A stretch of 64,000 bases of DNA from Telmatactis stephensoni (GCA_029948255.1 JALIZF010001829.1:372001-436000); one strand, 5' to 3'; numbered from the stretch's first letter, positions 1 through 17,303 are shown. The notes: generated by a model not told the origin, from the letters alone. Numbers and translations are program-made.

Positions 1-30
1 ATTTTATAAAAGCAATATAAAACGATCGCT

Positions 31-178
31 TATGTTTCTGTACTGTGATATAAACACTCTTGAAGATGTAGAGCACTTGAAAAACAAGAGAAACACTCGG
101 CTATGCCTCGTGTTCCTAAGCTTGCTTTTCTCTTGCTCTACATCTTCCATTGTGTTTATACCACAGTACAGAGACATG
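31..178. repeat. Imperfect foldback (MITE-like)
   Basis: The left arm TTTCTGTACTGTGATATAA is mirrored by the right arm around 152-176, and the two arms meet near 105. The short open frames on both strands look alike because of this palindrome. It lies in the intron before the first visible PKA exon. Confidence 0.6.
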
Positions 179-408
179 CGCGCACATTTTATATTCCTTA
201 AATATAGATACTTTTCAAGATACAAACCCTAAATATCAAAGTGAGTTTTCAGCCATTGTTATTGCTATCTAGCGTCACATTTGGTACTGCTGCAATTTCC
301 AGGGAATGTTATTTTAAGAAACTGGAAAAGAGTCTTTGATCCCAATATCAATACACTGCAAATATTATTTCTTGGAAAAGCAATTACAAATAATCTTTTT
401 TTGCATAG

Positions 409-4480
<4,072 letters not shown>

Positions 4481-4925
4481 AAGTTTGAACTTTGCTGTGG
4501 ATATGGTGTATCGTACTATTTAGATTGTACAGCACAAGTATTTGATCTTAATATATGACATTGACAGCCCGAGGGGGCCAAATAACTTATCATTTCCAAA
4601 CCAAGGTGGGCCAACAAGGCGTCATCTGTTCCATAACTTGGCTCTAAACAGGACCCAAAATACAAGTCCAAAAGTTAAGCAAAAAACATTTTATTTATAT
4701 GGAAACGATTCTTAAAAATAGTACTATTATAGTAGATTTTAGAAAAGAAATACTAAGTAAGAATTTCCAAGAGTTGGTATGTAAATGTTTTACTTGTAAT
4801 TTATATTCTTTACAAACCTCCATTCTCATAAGGGCCCATGTCTGTGCAGATCCTATATTCTAAATTTCAAATGTTTATCTGCCATGTTGCCTTGTAAGTT
4901 GAGCTCTTATGAATTCCTAATAGTC

Positions 4926-4931
4926 ATTAAA
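4926..4931 (+). promoter_or_regulatory. Possible PKA polyadenylation signal (ATTAAA)
   Basis: ATTAAA lies 446 bases after the PKA stop codon in AT-rich presumed 3' UTR. No canonical AATAAA was noticed nearer, so the assignment is weak. Confidence 0.3.
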
Positions 4932-5368
4932 GCTCCAGAGCCCAAAACTAATTGATGTTTGCTAGCTGTTTTGATGGTGAAGTTTGTACATTGTTCTTAC
5001 TTCCATCTCCCCTCCCCCCAAAGGAATTTATATCACTTCCCTTGGGGTGGAGGGGTAGGGCAGCTAGAAAGATACTAACAATGTGATACGTACAGGCCCT
5101 TGGTTATGGCAGGAATTTTGAAAGTTTCTATAGACAATTACAGCCAATTTTGTCCTTAATATATGGTGTGGTCCATTTCAGTCAATAACAAAAATTATTA
5201 CTCTAATAATGCTATAGAGAACCTCTGTAAGTTGAGCAATGCATGGTATTCAGTATTTTTTACAAATGACATAGTTGCATACCACCATATTTGTACCACC
5301 ATTTCAAATCTTGAAAAATTCCTAGAACAGGAAAGTTGTTGGGGGAATTCCCCTGCTTTCCATTCCTC

Positions 5369-5755
5369 TAGAAATCTGGAAAAGGACTCCAACGAAAATC
5401 ACCGAACTGTGGAATAGGCACAAAATCTTGTATTACTGCCTTGCCCACTTTTGTTGATAAATTCCTAGAATTCCATTACAAGTGATTGGTAATGTCGGGT
5501 TTTTACCAATGGATCAGCATATTTCTTTAGTTTTGTTGATCTTCAGCTCATCTGTCATCTAGATGACATATTTCATCAAATATTCAAAGCAAGCAAAATT
5601 TTCTAAGAAGTTCATTTATGGAATTGTGGAATTCATCAAAGAAAGGTGTGTCAGTTAAAGAAAGTGGGTGTGGTCATAATACAAAAATTCAGTCCTATTC
5701 CACAGTTCAGTGATTTTCGTTGTAATTACCAGAGATATTTTTAGAGGTAAGGAAG
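5369..5755. repeat. Foldback element
   Basis: The segment AACGAAAATCACCGAACTG near 5392 recurs in inverted orientation near 5705-5725, together with flanking matches. The arms are imperfect and no coding capacity was seen. Confidence 0.5.
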
Positions 5756-6383
5756 ATAATGAGAAAAGAGTGTCAGTAAACTCCCTCAATTCCCATGGAC
5801 TGGGTTTAGTGATGTCAGTATCTTTTGGGCCAAAATATGGTATGTTCACAGCAGGAATTTTGAATGTTTTGTTTACGGCACTGACCTGCCACAGCACTGC
5901 ATGGCCTATTTTCACCCTCCATGAGAGTTTAGTTAGGTTGAGAGTTAATTGTTCACTGATTTCACTTGGAATGGTTGCTTGACTGTTGCAAAGCAAAATG
6001 TGAAAGTGGTTGACAATCTTTCATCTCTTCTGGAACATAGTATGGTGATTGAAATCAAAACTGAATACTATTCTTCACTGAGACAACCTCAGCTACATTT
6101 TAAAAGTTGTCAGTTTGTCTACAGGGTAAAATATCCACATGATCACGTGACACACCCCTTTGAGAATGTCATTTCAATCTATTTTTAGTAGTAATATTTC
6201 ACATATTGCCTTGCAATAATGTAATCAATAATTTGCCGTTACAAGTGAAATTGGTAATCATTACCATGTTTACATAATATTATTTCACACTGGGAATTGG
6301 TTGATAACCAAGCTACAAAAACTTGGTTTTCAGACAGTTTTACTTTTGATGACATAACACTTTTTTGGCTTCATGTATCACCC

Positions 6384-6838
6384 AATAATCCAGGGATATG
6401 CTAGCTTCACTTGCCTCATACAAGGGATTTAGAACAAGGTTATGTGCAAAAACTTTTGTCTTGTTATGAATGACCGAGCTGTATGCATGTAGCATCATCT
6501 TGATACTTTTGTATGTGACAAGCGAAGTGTATCTCAGAAGCCTGCTATTTCCATAGTTGAGATTGTCTTGCAAGGTGTGCACAATTATGCAAAGAATGGT
6601 AAAGGCACCGCTCGACCTAAATCCTACTGTAAGTTATTGCAGGATTCCCTGTTTCTGATAGTCTGACGTCCAAGTCATACTTCACTCGACACGTACAAAA
6701 GTATCAAGACGAAGGCTAGGTGCATAAAGCTCAGTCATTCGTAACAAGACAAAAGTTTTAGCACTGTAGCATTGTTCCGAATCCTTTGTATCCTGGCAGG
6801 CGAAGCATATCTCACAATTGGATTATTCCTTTGGTTGA
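6384..6838. repeat. Foldback element with arms of about 200 bp
   Basis: GCAAAAACTTTTGTCTTGTT (near 6444) and GATACTTTTGTATGTG (near 6500) recur inverted at about 6745-6765 and 6690-6715. The outer parts (AATAATCCAG and its mirror near 6820) also pair. It is non-coding and looks like a non-autonomous DNA transposon. Confidence 0.65.
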
Positions 6839-7097
6839 CTCAAGAGAGTAGGATGTTCTAGCTTTCTTATGGACAGTTGTTCATGAATATATGATTGATG
6901 AGGAACAAACAAAAACATATGCCTCTGAAACTTTAATACTTTTCAATTAACCAGATGCAAATTCCAACAAGCACAAAACATTGCTGAATCTGTTAGATTA
7001 TACAAACATCTCTTGTAAATAAATACATTCCTGTTGTCAAAAGGATAATGTGCAGTTGATACACATATATATACACAGTATGTATGTCTATATATCT

Positions 7098-10000
7098 TCA
7101 AGTTTCTGCTGTAGCAGCTTCTGTATTTCCATTTGCTGTCTGGGTTTTGTCATCACTGGCTTCTAGGTCTTGTCGTGGCTTCTTGGCAGCAGTATCATCA
7201 TCTTCAGCCTCATCTGGTTTCCTCTGTAAAAGTAGTGATTTTATTAAGTATGCTTTTTAAAGGTAAGTATAACATTTTTCGTATGACGACAAAAAGTGAC
7301 CTCCATTTCCAGCCATTAAGGAAGCATAATTTTCAGAACCCAGGGTTCATGCTGAGTTATAATTTTAAAATTCTAGGAGAATTCAAAGAGTATTGAAGAA
7401 CCCAAAAACTATTTTTCAAGGAGAAGTGTTCCCAGAATTTTTACTAATGGTCATACTGAAATGGGACATTCTCTTTCCTCACTTAATACATGAAAAAGAA
7501 AAAGTGAATTTCTGTGTTTCCCATCCCATTAAAGTCCCTTACATTTTTGGTATAAATTAGTATAAATTCAAGGAGTTTTCAAGGGATTTGAGTAGAATTT
7601 CTAAAATTCAAGGGCTTTTCAAGTGCCCTTGAAAAAGTAAATGTTAAGGAGCTGTAGCATGAACCCAGCTGGAACTGATTTTGGCTGGAAATTGACCCTA
7701 TGCAAAGAGAAGTCACAACAAGATCAGTTTGATTTTGTTCTTTTCTGCTATCTAACAATAGGCAGGTAACAGAAAATACCAGAATCAACACAACTTAGCA
7801 GTAATTTGCAGGTCGCGATGCAACAATTTCGGCTGTAACATATACTGTCTTCATGTCAATTAAGTGACTCATATTTGTTGGATTAAAACTCTATAAGTTT
7901 AATGAACAGGTGCCTTTTTTGACCAGTTTTGTGCCCACTGTGATATATAAAAAAGGCCTGTGAATCTGATACAAATGTTACAAATTAAGCTATTGAACTT
8001 ACCACTGACCCCACAAACTGTACGCCCACCCACCTTATTTCTGTGCACTAGATGGGAAATGTCCGTTGTGGCCATTGGTGTCTTTTTCTTAGTTGCAATC
8101 TATGGAAAGCATTGAGAGAAAAGTGAAAATTGAACATCAATGCAATGTATATGATGCCTGAAAATTCTAGAAAAAAATCCCAGGGCTTATAATATTGCTT
8201 AATAACCTGAATTTCAGCCATCAGTCCTTTAGGGTCACTATTCTCTCAGAGGAGATGGTTAAAATTCAGGCTAATTGCTCAACATATATTGACCAGTACA
8301 TTTATTATCAACATATTGGTACCTGTATAATTTTTAATTGGTGGACTTAATTTTGGGGCAGCTTATTTTTGAAAGGGAATTTGCATTTATAATGAGCTAG
8401 CTGGGCCGGGTAATTTTAAATAGCACTTGGCTTCTGCAAATTTTAGCATGAATTATGGCCATCACAATAGCCAAGTGTTACAATCTAAGCACTCACAATT
8501 ACAGTTACTTCAGCTTGAAATCATAAATATGGCAGCTTTCAATGAAATTAAGGCTCAACAATTAATAGTATTTCTATGGCTGTTTGGTTGGAATGGCAAC
8601 CTACCATTGTTACAGGTTTGGTACATTCATGGCTGCTTGAACTGCCAAATCCAATAGTAGTAGTGGTTCCATTGCCCTTTAACAGTGAACAATATCATCA
8701 GTGCATTACTCAAACTCAACTGCGTCATGACTGTGTTGTTGCCATGACATCTGTGAGAAGCATTTGAAATTCCTGTTGTAACTGTGCCACGACATGATTG
8801 CTACATTTTTACTGTCAAATGCGAACTGCTCTTATGGGACACCCCCCTTGAATGCAAACTTTGGGGCGGTATATATATGTGTCACTGCATGACTGTAATC
8901 TGACATGTTATGATCTTTCATATGATCTTTAATTACCATAACAGAACTAATGCTGGGTTTGTCTTTGGATTGTTTCATCATCTCCTCAGCATCATCTACC
9001 TGCAAGCATTATCATTGTCAAATAAAATTCAAATTTAATTTAATTTGATGGTAAGAGCTTTGTTAGTTTATGACTAAGATGCTTGCATTTTGCACTTGCC
9101 TTCTACAAACAGACCCTTGCAAACATTATGTAAGTCTTTTCTCTTCCTTTTCCTTTCTGCCTCTCATAAAATGATCATTCCATTCATTAATTTGATCATG
9201 TATATATTCACCCAATCATTTGTTCATTTATGCATTCACTCATGCATTTGGTCATTCATTCATTCTTCCACTTCCTTCCTTCTTCCGCCCTTTCTCCGTC
9301 CTTCCTTCCTTCCTTCCTTCCTCACCCTTCCTTTCTCCCTCTCCCTTCCTTCATTCCATCTTTGTTCCCCTTCCCTCCTTCCCTTCTTCCTTTCTTTCTT
9401 CCATCCTTCTTTCCTTGCTTCCTTCCTCCATTATATTCCCAATCCTTCCCTTCCTTCTTTCCTTCAGTGCATAGCACTATCATATCATAATACCTTAGGC
9501 CTTGATTTCTGGATACAATTCTTGCAGTTCCTGTAATTCCTTCCTATTTGCAACAGAAGGATTATCTGGTGTTGCCTTTTCTTTGCCTTTCCCCTTGGCA
9601 TCAGCTTCGTCAATGCTTTGTTGAAGAGATTTGATTCTATTTCCAATGGTTTCAAGAGCTTGACTATAATAGTCTTTAGACTTCTCATACATTGATTGGA
9701 ATGAGAATGCAAGTCCTATATTATATGCTCTGTAGTTATATTAAGAATAATAGACAAATCAAAGTTGACAACATGTCCCTGCAACCATCACTATTTATCA
9801 TTCATGGATCCACTCTTGTATTTATCGATTTCATGATAATTAAACTCAGGTTGCGTACAAAAAGGATACGTTTCAGCTAAAAGTCTGTCATCAGAAGAAA
9901 GATGTTCTTTTTGAATATCCAAACATTTTAGGAAATCTTCTACTGCACCAAGAAATTGCTCTGCAAAAAACGATGTAGGGCGCGGCCCCATTGTAAGTCA

Positions 10001-13000
10001 GAGACAACTTTATCAGGTTGATGATCCCCTCATCACCAATTTTCATCCATAAAAGGTCCCAAAAATTGGATGGCTGAAGCTATTTTTACCCCTAAATTAG
10101 GGACCAATAAAATACAAAATCTCAAACTAGAATTATATTACTTTCTATAAAAGTACCAGCATCTGACCGTGTGTCCCCTAAGGCCCAGTTCAAACGTCGA
10201 ACTTTTGCCGCGTCGAATGCATTGAAAACAATGGATAATTAGACGGCCTTCTTTGATGTTATTAGATTCGACGCGGCAAAAGTTCGACGTCTGAACTGGG
10301 CCTAAAAGGTGCTAATTATTTTATCCTGTAATTTTGACAAGTTGGACAATCATCCCGAAACAATATACAGGAGTCTTTGGAGTTCCCTATTCCAAGAACC
10401 ATTATAATTTTGACTTAAATATGGTACAGTTACCATCTTTGGGTACAGGTGCAACATACCTTGCTCCATTTGAATTTCTCCTAGTTTGAGATGACACTGT
10501 GCTAGCATGAGTTTCTCTTTCCTCTCTCTCCTGAAAAATCAGTTGTAATTGTTGTCATTAAGCTTTTTATAAGTGACAACTTGACACATCCTGGAGAGCA
10601 TTCTAACTAGGAGACTGAGCCATATGTCACATGATGTGGCGTGTTGCCTGCATGTATCCTGCAGGCTATTTTTAGATCACCATCTACTTGTGATATTTTT
10701 CTCAAATTTTTTACACTGATCGTGGCATTGAATTTTTAAATAACAAGTGCACCCCCTCCTGAGACCACTTTCTACATTCCAACGTGCATTTGATCGCAAC
10801 CTTCCCAATGTACTCAGACTCGGAACCGATTCAGCTGTACGTTCTAGAATTCGACAAACAAAAGCTAAGCATACGGTCAGTTTAGATTCAGTTGAAAATC
10901 CTTTGAGATTTTTATAATTTCACAACCAAGTCAGTTATAGTTGCTAATTGTCTGTGAGAGTGCAGCTTTGATTTGAGATACACAAGTGTTTACGGTAATA
11001 TCGAAATTTGCCATTTACGTCTTTACACATGAATTAAAGACATCTAAAGTAACGCAGTTAAATGCCTATGGTAAAATAGGAGCTATTTATTTTGCTCACT
11101 TTTAGTGCTCGTACACTAATCAAGGCTGTCAAAGTAAATCCCGAGGGGGAGGGGAGTTCAGGAAGAAGACGAAAAAGGGTGCGATTTAATCAAGAGTTGA
11201 TTTTTTTGTCTAAATCCCGACAGTTGGGAAACAAATTGATAAAACATGCTTAACATTTCTTAATATTTATGTTCTCAATATTTTTTCAATGTATCCTCAT
11301 GGCAGTTTCCAATTTCTATATGATGATGCACCCATCTGAAAATAATCGTGGATCTGTCCCTGAATAAGGTTGATCCTGTCTAATACCTACAGATACCAGA
11401 GGGCTGGAGAAAAGTGATTATGACATAATTTCAAAATTTGTTTTAATAGGTACAGTATCTAGAGTTCTTTTTGTCATTGAAAACACATAGTATCATCTGT
11501 TTGCAGATATATTTCTAGTGGGCCCCATTCCTGTGTACATTTGCATTACAGTGTTTTCAGTATTTACACTTTTACAATCAGGACAATATTTCAATTTATT
11601 ATTTTATAAGATGTCAGCTCCATAACTCCACACAGTCTGTAATAAAGAGGCAGAATTTGTATGAATTTTACCATCTGGGGCCAAGATTAGGTGTCCATCG
11701 AGAGTCCATAATATAGAGGTATTTGAAAAAAAGTATGGAGGTTTTGCTGGGGCCAATTAAAACATTTGTACACAATACGGAGGTGTCCACGAGGATCCAC
11801 TGTATTTGCTACCCACACACACACACACACAATTTAAGCATTCAAATCAAATTCTAAAATGCTGAAATGAGGGGCAACACATCAACTTTGGCTGCCATTA
11901 AAGGACACATACTGAGTCTCGGTTTCTTGGTTATAATGCTCTCCTGACACATAATATATTCATGCACAATTTACATCTGTATGACAGGAATACAATTAAG
12001 CATTCATTAATAACATTTTTGTATTCCAAATGCATTTGTAGAAATTCCTACAAGGTACTCAAATGCCAGGTGTTCTTTTTCCCTTTCCATTCCTCCTCTT
12101 AGCCCGTCTTTGCCCTTGGCCATCATGTAGAGATGTATATTGCCTATTTGCAATAGACATCATATCTGCTCTCGTGAACATTTTTTCTCGATTGAATAAC
12201 AAATTTTTAATAGAATACTACGTGGTTTAGAGCACATGAAGGGCAATATTTGCCCGTCATTTGAAGCTATAGATAATGAGATTCAAGGGCTTTTATCAGC
12301 TGATTGAAAACAAGCAATTCCTTGGCATAGGGTAAACTGCTATTAGCAATATTTGTCCTAATAGACAACCCAGGCCTTTTGCATAATTTACCTTTTAAAT
12401 ATGTTCCGTGCTATCTCTAGCATCTCCCAAGCTAGCTCCATATAGGTTGGTTCTTCCTAAAGTGTATAACATCAGTATTTTGTATAAAAAAATAAATAAT
12501 AATAAATAAATTTGGTGTAGCTCATCATCCTTCCTTGCAGCACAATTGCTGAATTATGAATTAAGGGCTCAGCGAAAATTTCATTCACAAACACAAAATC
12601 TTCAGCTTTTTTGCCTTTTTCCATCAAAATTGTTTCTTTTTGATCAGAATGTGTAAACTTCGATTTTGACGCTGTTTTTTGAAAATTCAAATTTGCACTA
12701 ATTCATTTCCTTTTTTCTGCACTGAATTCCTTTTTTTCTGCAATTTCCTTGAAACAGCAATTCTCTTAGCCCATCATCAAGAATTTATTTCATGTATATT
12801 ATGATAGGCAAAATAACTAGTCAAGAGCATTCATCTCATTTCTTGTGATTCAACAGTAAAGATTTCATTTCAAAGATGATCTTACTTCATCAGCAGCCTG
12901 CTGCTCTACCTCTCCAACTTCTTCATCCTCTGCATCCATTGCTTCATCGTCATCTTCTGCATTCTCATCATCTTCTCCCTCAGTTGTGTCTTTATTTTCA

Positions 13001-16000
13001 TCAGTGCTTTTTTCTTCTTTCGTAGCTTCTTCTTTCTTTGTACTTGTCTCTTCCTGTGTTTTATCTGTAAATTTGTCAAACACTGATAAAAGTACTGGAA
13101 ATGAAAATTCCAGTTCAGCATGCAATATTTACAGTGCAAAGCTCAAAACTGTGACCAGTGTTAATGTATTTGCATACTTTTGTCTCACCATCCTCCAATT
13201 AGTGCTTAAATAAGGGATAAGATAAGAGAATCCTTGGATGCTGATTGGATAATTGCTCTTTCAAAAAAATCTGAATACATTATAGCTGGTCATACACTGT
13301 AGTTTTGGACTTTGAGCTGCAAAAGCCAATCAATTAACACAGCTGTCAAGTTAGTATAAATTGATATAGAACAATACTGTCAACTGGAGTTGCAACAACC
13401 TGCACAAATGACTTTGCTGTACTATCTCTGCCTAATCTGAATCTCTGGTGAGGTCCTATTTTTGTTAAAAAAACCCCTAACCTCCAGATGCCTTAGCAAC
13501 TTCTTGGACTTGTGAAGTTGTCTCACTCGTTTCAGTGGCATCATCAGAAGCTTCCATAGGTTCATCCTTATCAGAAGTTTCTTTCTCTGTGGAGGTTGCT
13601 TTGTCATCTTTGTTAGATGAGTCTTCTTGCATGGCCTCTTTTAAAGCTTCCTCCGTCATAGCTTCAGTAACTTGTTTTCCGATTTTCTCTTTTTCATCTT
13701 CATCAATTTCACTGATATCGGGTCCAACTTACAAATGAATGAAACAAAATAGTTGCTTCTTCATGATAAGTATGTAACTCTTTAAAAAAATTTTTTTTCA
13801 TGTTTCTTCTTATCGTCAATGCTTGATGCGACTTAATTAGAAAAATGGCTGGATAGTTACTCAGGTAAAGAAAATTTGAATTTGGGTATTATTTATTCTT
13901 TGGAAGCCTGACATGAGGATCATAAACTATAACAAAATTTTATTATCGTGCACAGCGAAAAAGTTTATAGTCAAAATTCTCACCAAACAAATCACTTTGT
14001 TTATCTGTCTTGCCATCTGATGAAGTTCCTTCAGAAGACCCAGTCTTTGCCGTTGTGTTTTCTTGTTTGTTTTTATCTTCACTACTGTTCTGTTGTGAGG
14101 TTGTTTCGCCTCCACTTTCTTGGACGTTTGGATCAATAGCTTATGAATAACAAAGACAAACTCTTAGAGTTACTGATACCTTCTTGAAAGCTATTTCAGA
14201 CATTTGTTTTGATGACATTTCAGGTATTTTTAAAAATCTATGAGAAACTTTTTTTTTTCCTTTTTGTGAATTCATTCACTTGCATTGATAATTACTGTAA
14301 AGTAACTTACTGTTTATTTATAAGCTTCCAATATGTTCTGGCTAGTGCTTATGCACTAATTAGGAGACACTACTCACACACTACCACTACATCTAATATT
14401 CTGTGCATAAATTACTCTCTCTCTCTCTCTAGTTTGTTTTTACTGAGGGAGGAAAACCTGATGACCTAGAGAAAAACCCTGGAGGCCAAAGAGAGAACAA
14501 ACTAACAGATTCAAGTGATATGTGATGTGCGAATCAACCCACCAAAGAGGCGACAAACCATCACCCTCACTGCTGGCCACCCTTGCTTTCCTATGATAAT
14601 CACTCTGCAAAAAGCCTACCTCCTTGCAGTGCATTCCCTAGTACACCTCCTTCCATTCTAGAACAATAAATCAGAAATACATTTATTAGGGCAATCATAC
14701 ACTTGTGTTGATATCATTCTATTCTGTATAGCTTTAAGTAGCTTTAAATACCCTCAATATAGAACACAAATGTACAGAGTGGGTAAAGAGTTCACTGTTG
14801 GCTTACTGGAAGCTTGTGCTAACGGAACTACAATGCTAAATATAGTCCTTTAACTTTTCTTTTTAGTTTATAGCTTATAAACTGGATCTTTGAATATTCT
14901 AATTTATTATTTGTAAGAGCATAAATACACTAGTACTACACTCCAAATACTTATTGTTACAGGGGTCGCACTCCTAGGAAATGAAAAAAATTCCAGGAGT
15001 TTTCCAGAGAATAATTACAAAAACCCAGGACCCTTAAGGTTGTTGCAAAAAGCAGAAAGTAGATTTTAAAAAACTCGTAATTTTACTACCTACAAATTGC
15101 CAATGTTCTTTGTAAAAACAAGTTAACAATTTTTAAGTTTTCTGACTATTTGACCTAATATTTATAGAAAATTCAAGGCATTTTCCAGGAGTTGGTGTGA
15201 AAATTTAAATTTCCAAGAGTTTTCCATAAAAATCCTGATATTTTTATTTACATGATTTTTGCAAAGGAGCCCCACCCCCTTCCCTCACAGTTCAAAATGT
15301 TACAAATATCCTAAGGAGGGTGGGGTAAGTACCAACCTTGCCACTTCCAGTAATGATTTCCCATAGTAGAAGTATGCTTCTCCACACTCATCAGCCGCCA
15401 GTCCATAGTTCTCGTCTCTGAAAAATGATCGTCGATGAACACATCAATAGGTCAAATATAGCCTGCTAACAAAATCATTGTATAGTTTAATTTCAGTAAA
15501 TTTAAGTACTTAAACCCGTGTACTCACGGAACAAAACAAGCACATTATAAATGAAGAAAAAGAAAAATATAGAGTAACTTATGTGAACTTCAAGTTGTCT
15601 TAATGATCAGAGGTGTTATAACTTTAAACGGACTTTATGCTAGTGAATTCTGTACATTTCAAGGCAATGTACAAACTCGCACTGATACCGAATTCGAAGA
15701 TCAACGAGAAGAAACTCGAGCATGTTATAGTTAATCGTCGATAGAACTCAAATTTATATAATAATTTTGCTTCTCAATGGTAAACAAGTAGTCTGAGCAC
15801 AATGATTATAGTTGTGAGTACTACTTACAGCCGCTTTGTCGCTTCTTCGAAGCATTTGACAGCGTCCACGAATTCACTACAAACCATATGCACTTTGCCT
15901 TTACCCATCAATTTCTTGATTTCTTCGCTAAAACCGAAACAAAAAAGTTAGAATAACAACAAGATAAGACTCCTACGCCTACAGATTCGAATTCTAGTCG

Positions 16001-16066
16001 CGAGAGAACGATTACATACTCAAAATTAGAGGATGAAGCTGCTACAGATTCACTGCCAGTCGCCAT
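7098..16066 (-). CDS. NASP: NASP-like histone H3-H4 chaperone (SHNi-TPR), 14 exons
   Basis: Nuclear chaperone that keeps soluble histone H3-H4 and feeds chromatin assembly. Exons in transcript order: 16066-16020, 15927-15829, 15417-15337, 14657-14620, 14139-13984, 13727-13482, 13064-12886, 12456-12392, 10530-10460, 9960-9870, 9729-9501, 8999-8937, 8099-8034 and 7223-7098. All phases agree and give 518 residues. TPR1 is near residues 30-88 ([20 protein letters not shown], then [12 protein letters not shown]). A long acidic, Glu/Asp/Ser/Thr-rich interruption spans about 90-282. TPR2-3 follow ([53 protein letters not shown]). Next come the capping helix ending [10 protein letters not shown], then DISHLVHRN and a basic RKP/KKPR nuclear-localisation tail. 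The donor after exon 11 is odd: the exon appears to end at AAG followed by GCCTAAGG, and reading on to the next GT gives an in-frame TAA. Confidence 0.93.
7335..7672. repeat. Foldback in last NASP intron
   Basis: CCCAGGGTTCATGCTGAG near 7340 pairs with the inverted CATGAACCCAGC near 7657. The interior is rich in TTCAAGG-type words. It lies between the last two NASP exons. Confidence 0.45.
9260..9467. repeat. (CTTC/CCTT)n pyrimidine tract
   Basis: A degenerate tetranucleotide repeat lies in the NASP intron just beyond the anomalous exon-11 donor. It creates proline/serine/phenylalanine-rich plus-strand frames that are not genes. Confidence 0.9.
10179..10306. mobile_element. MITE with GGCCCAGTTC terminal inverted repeats
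   Basis: Left end AAGGCCCAGTTCAAACGTCG and right end CGACGTCTGAACTGGGCCT are near-perfect inverted repeats about 40 bp long, continuing through AACTTTTGCCGCGTCGAAT. It sits in a NASP intron and has no coding capacity. Confidence 0.85.
11685..11826. repeat. Diverged 'gtgtcc...ccactgta' repeat and (CA)n
   Basis: The words AGGTGTCC and TCCACTGTA resemble the ends of the element at 27346-28232. A (CA)n run follows at about 11814-11830. It is intronic in NASP. Confidence 0.4.
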
Positions 16067-16111
16067 GACTCTGCTTGATCAAGTCTTCCAAACGATATGG
16101 ATTCAAAGAAT

Positions 16112-16169
16112 TTTCGCGCCCCTTATTTCCCGCGCTGTGACGTCATATATGACGAAACGCGCATGCGCT
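16112..16169 (-). promoter_or_regulatory. NASP promoter motifs: two E2F sites, CRE, NRF1
   Basis: Within 105 bp upstream of the NASP start codon are TTTCGCGC (16112-16119) and TTTCCCGC (16126-16133), both fitting the E2F consensus. A full CRE, TGACGTCA, is at 16138-16145, and the palindrome GCGCATGCGC (NRF1 core) is at 16159-16168. E2F control would suit an S-phase histone chaperone; occupancy is inferred, not shown. Confidence 0.6.
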
Positions 16170-16548
16170 CTTCATACAATTCAAATGCCTTACATCCGTA
16201 ATTAATCGTAATTACGGACACTTTTCTTCGGACCATTAATAGTATTTAAAAGGAGGATCAAACTTATGAACTAAGGCTTATAATAATCAAAGACTTTCAT
16301 CATTGTCATCTTCACTGCATCGGCTGCTACCCTGGAGTGGATGCCCCTAGCCAGTGCTCGGGCTAGACCCCCCTTTCAGTTTTTGGGTGATGAGGCGAAA
16401 ATGATACTGGGAGGGGATAGACCCCTTCTAAATAACAAAATGAAGATGGTTTTGAGTGTCTATATATCCTCTTATTGACACCTCTTGACTGACGTCATAG
16501 AACCTTCAAAACTGAAGTGGAATCACGGGCGCAGCCAGACTGATCCTT

Positions 16549-16746
16549 TATAGAGTGGATTTTGTATGACTTTGAAAAACTACGGCACAGTCACGGCACG
16601 GCACGGCCACGGTACGGAACCTCGCCTGCTGATGTGTTTACAAATTCGTAAAGAAATCAGCAGGCGAGGTTCAGTGACCGTGCCGTAGATTTTCAAAGTC
16701 CCTGTTCAAAGTCAGGGGTTCAAAGTCATACGAAATTCACTCTTAT
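16549..16746. mobile_element. MITE/foldback between NASP and DPYD
   Basis: Terminal inverted repeats run from AGAGTGGATTTTGTATGACT to AGTCATACGAAATTCACTCT. The inner stem CCTCGCCTGCTGAT pairs with ATCAGCAGGCGAGG, and CACGGCACGG runs lie between. It is non-coding and sits in the shared upstream region of the divergent genes. Confidence 0.75.
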
Positions 16747-17200
16747 CAAACGGGGCAACAGAACGAGCGCGCGCGCCGAAACGCGTCAGCAGTGTGTCTG
16801 TCGAGTGTCTGTCCTCTTTATATTGACACACTCTCTCTAATCAACCAATCAGATCGCGAGATTAGTATCAAGTGTTGTAAAACACTTGTTGCTGATCATG
16901 TGCCGTATAAAACAGTTAATTATTTTTTCGCAAGTTTCCCGTTAGCAGCCGTCTTTAGTGACGCGACTAAAAACGGCTGCGAAGGAGACTAGTTTCCCGT
17001 TAGAATTTATTTTATTTTTAGGCGTGAATTGCACTTTTTTTACATGAAAAAGTATCCAGTTTCAAGATAATACAGTGAAGCAGGTTGCAAGTAATAACCA
17101 CAGAAGTGGTGTTCGGCCCCCACCTATACTTAGCTTAGTCCGCGCGCACCGTCCGTAACCTGTCTAACCTCTGTCAGGCCTGTCAGGCTCGTGTCCACCA

Positions 17201-17210
17201 GTCACGTGAC
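17201..17210 (+). promoter_or_regulatory. Palindromic E-box GTCACGTGAC upstream of DPYD
   Basis: A perfect 10-bp palindrome lies 94 bases before the DPYD start codon. It matches the bHLH-zip (USF/MITF/TFEB CLEAR) consensus. Function is inferred from the motif and position only. Confidence 0.4.
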
Positions 17211-17303
17211 AAATAACAAACAAGGTAAAAAGAACAAGTTAGTAGTTGTTGCGTAAGCGCTCTTGGAAGAAGATCACTTTATTTTCAAAGACACAAGTCT
17301 AGC

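Larger units (their letters stand above)
4932..7097. other. Interval between convergent PKA and NASP genes
   Basis: No gene was recognised. The interval holds two foldbacks (about 5369-5755 and 6384-6838) and AT-rich sequence. A TTTAAT at 6932-6937 could be a minus-strand ATTAAA signal for NASP. Confidence 0.5.

Noticed and set aside
9090..9536. Pro/Ser/Phe-rich plus-strand frames
   Set aside because: (CTTC)n tract on the strand opposite NASP.
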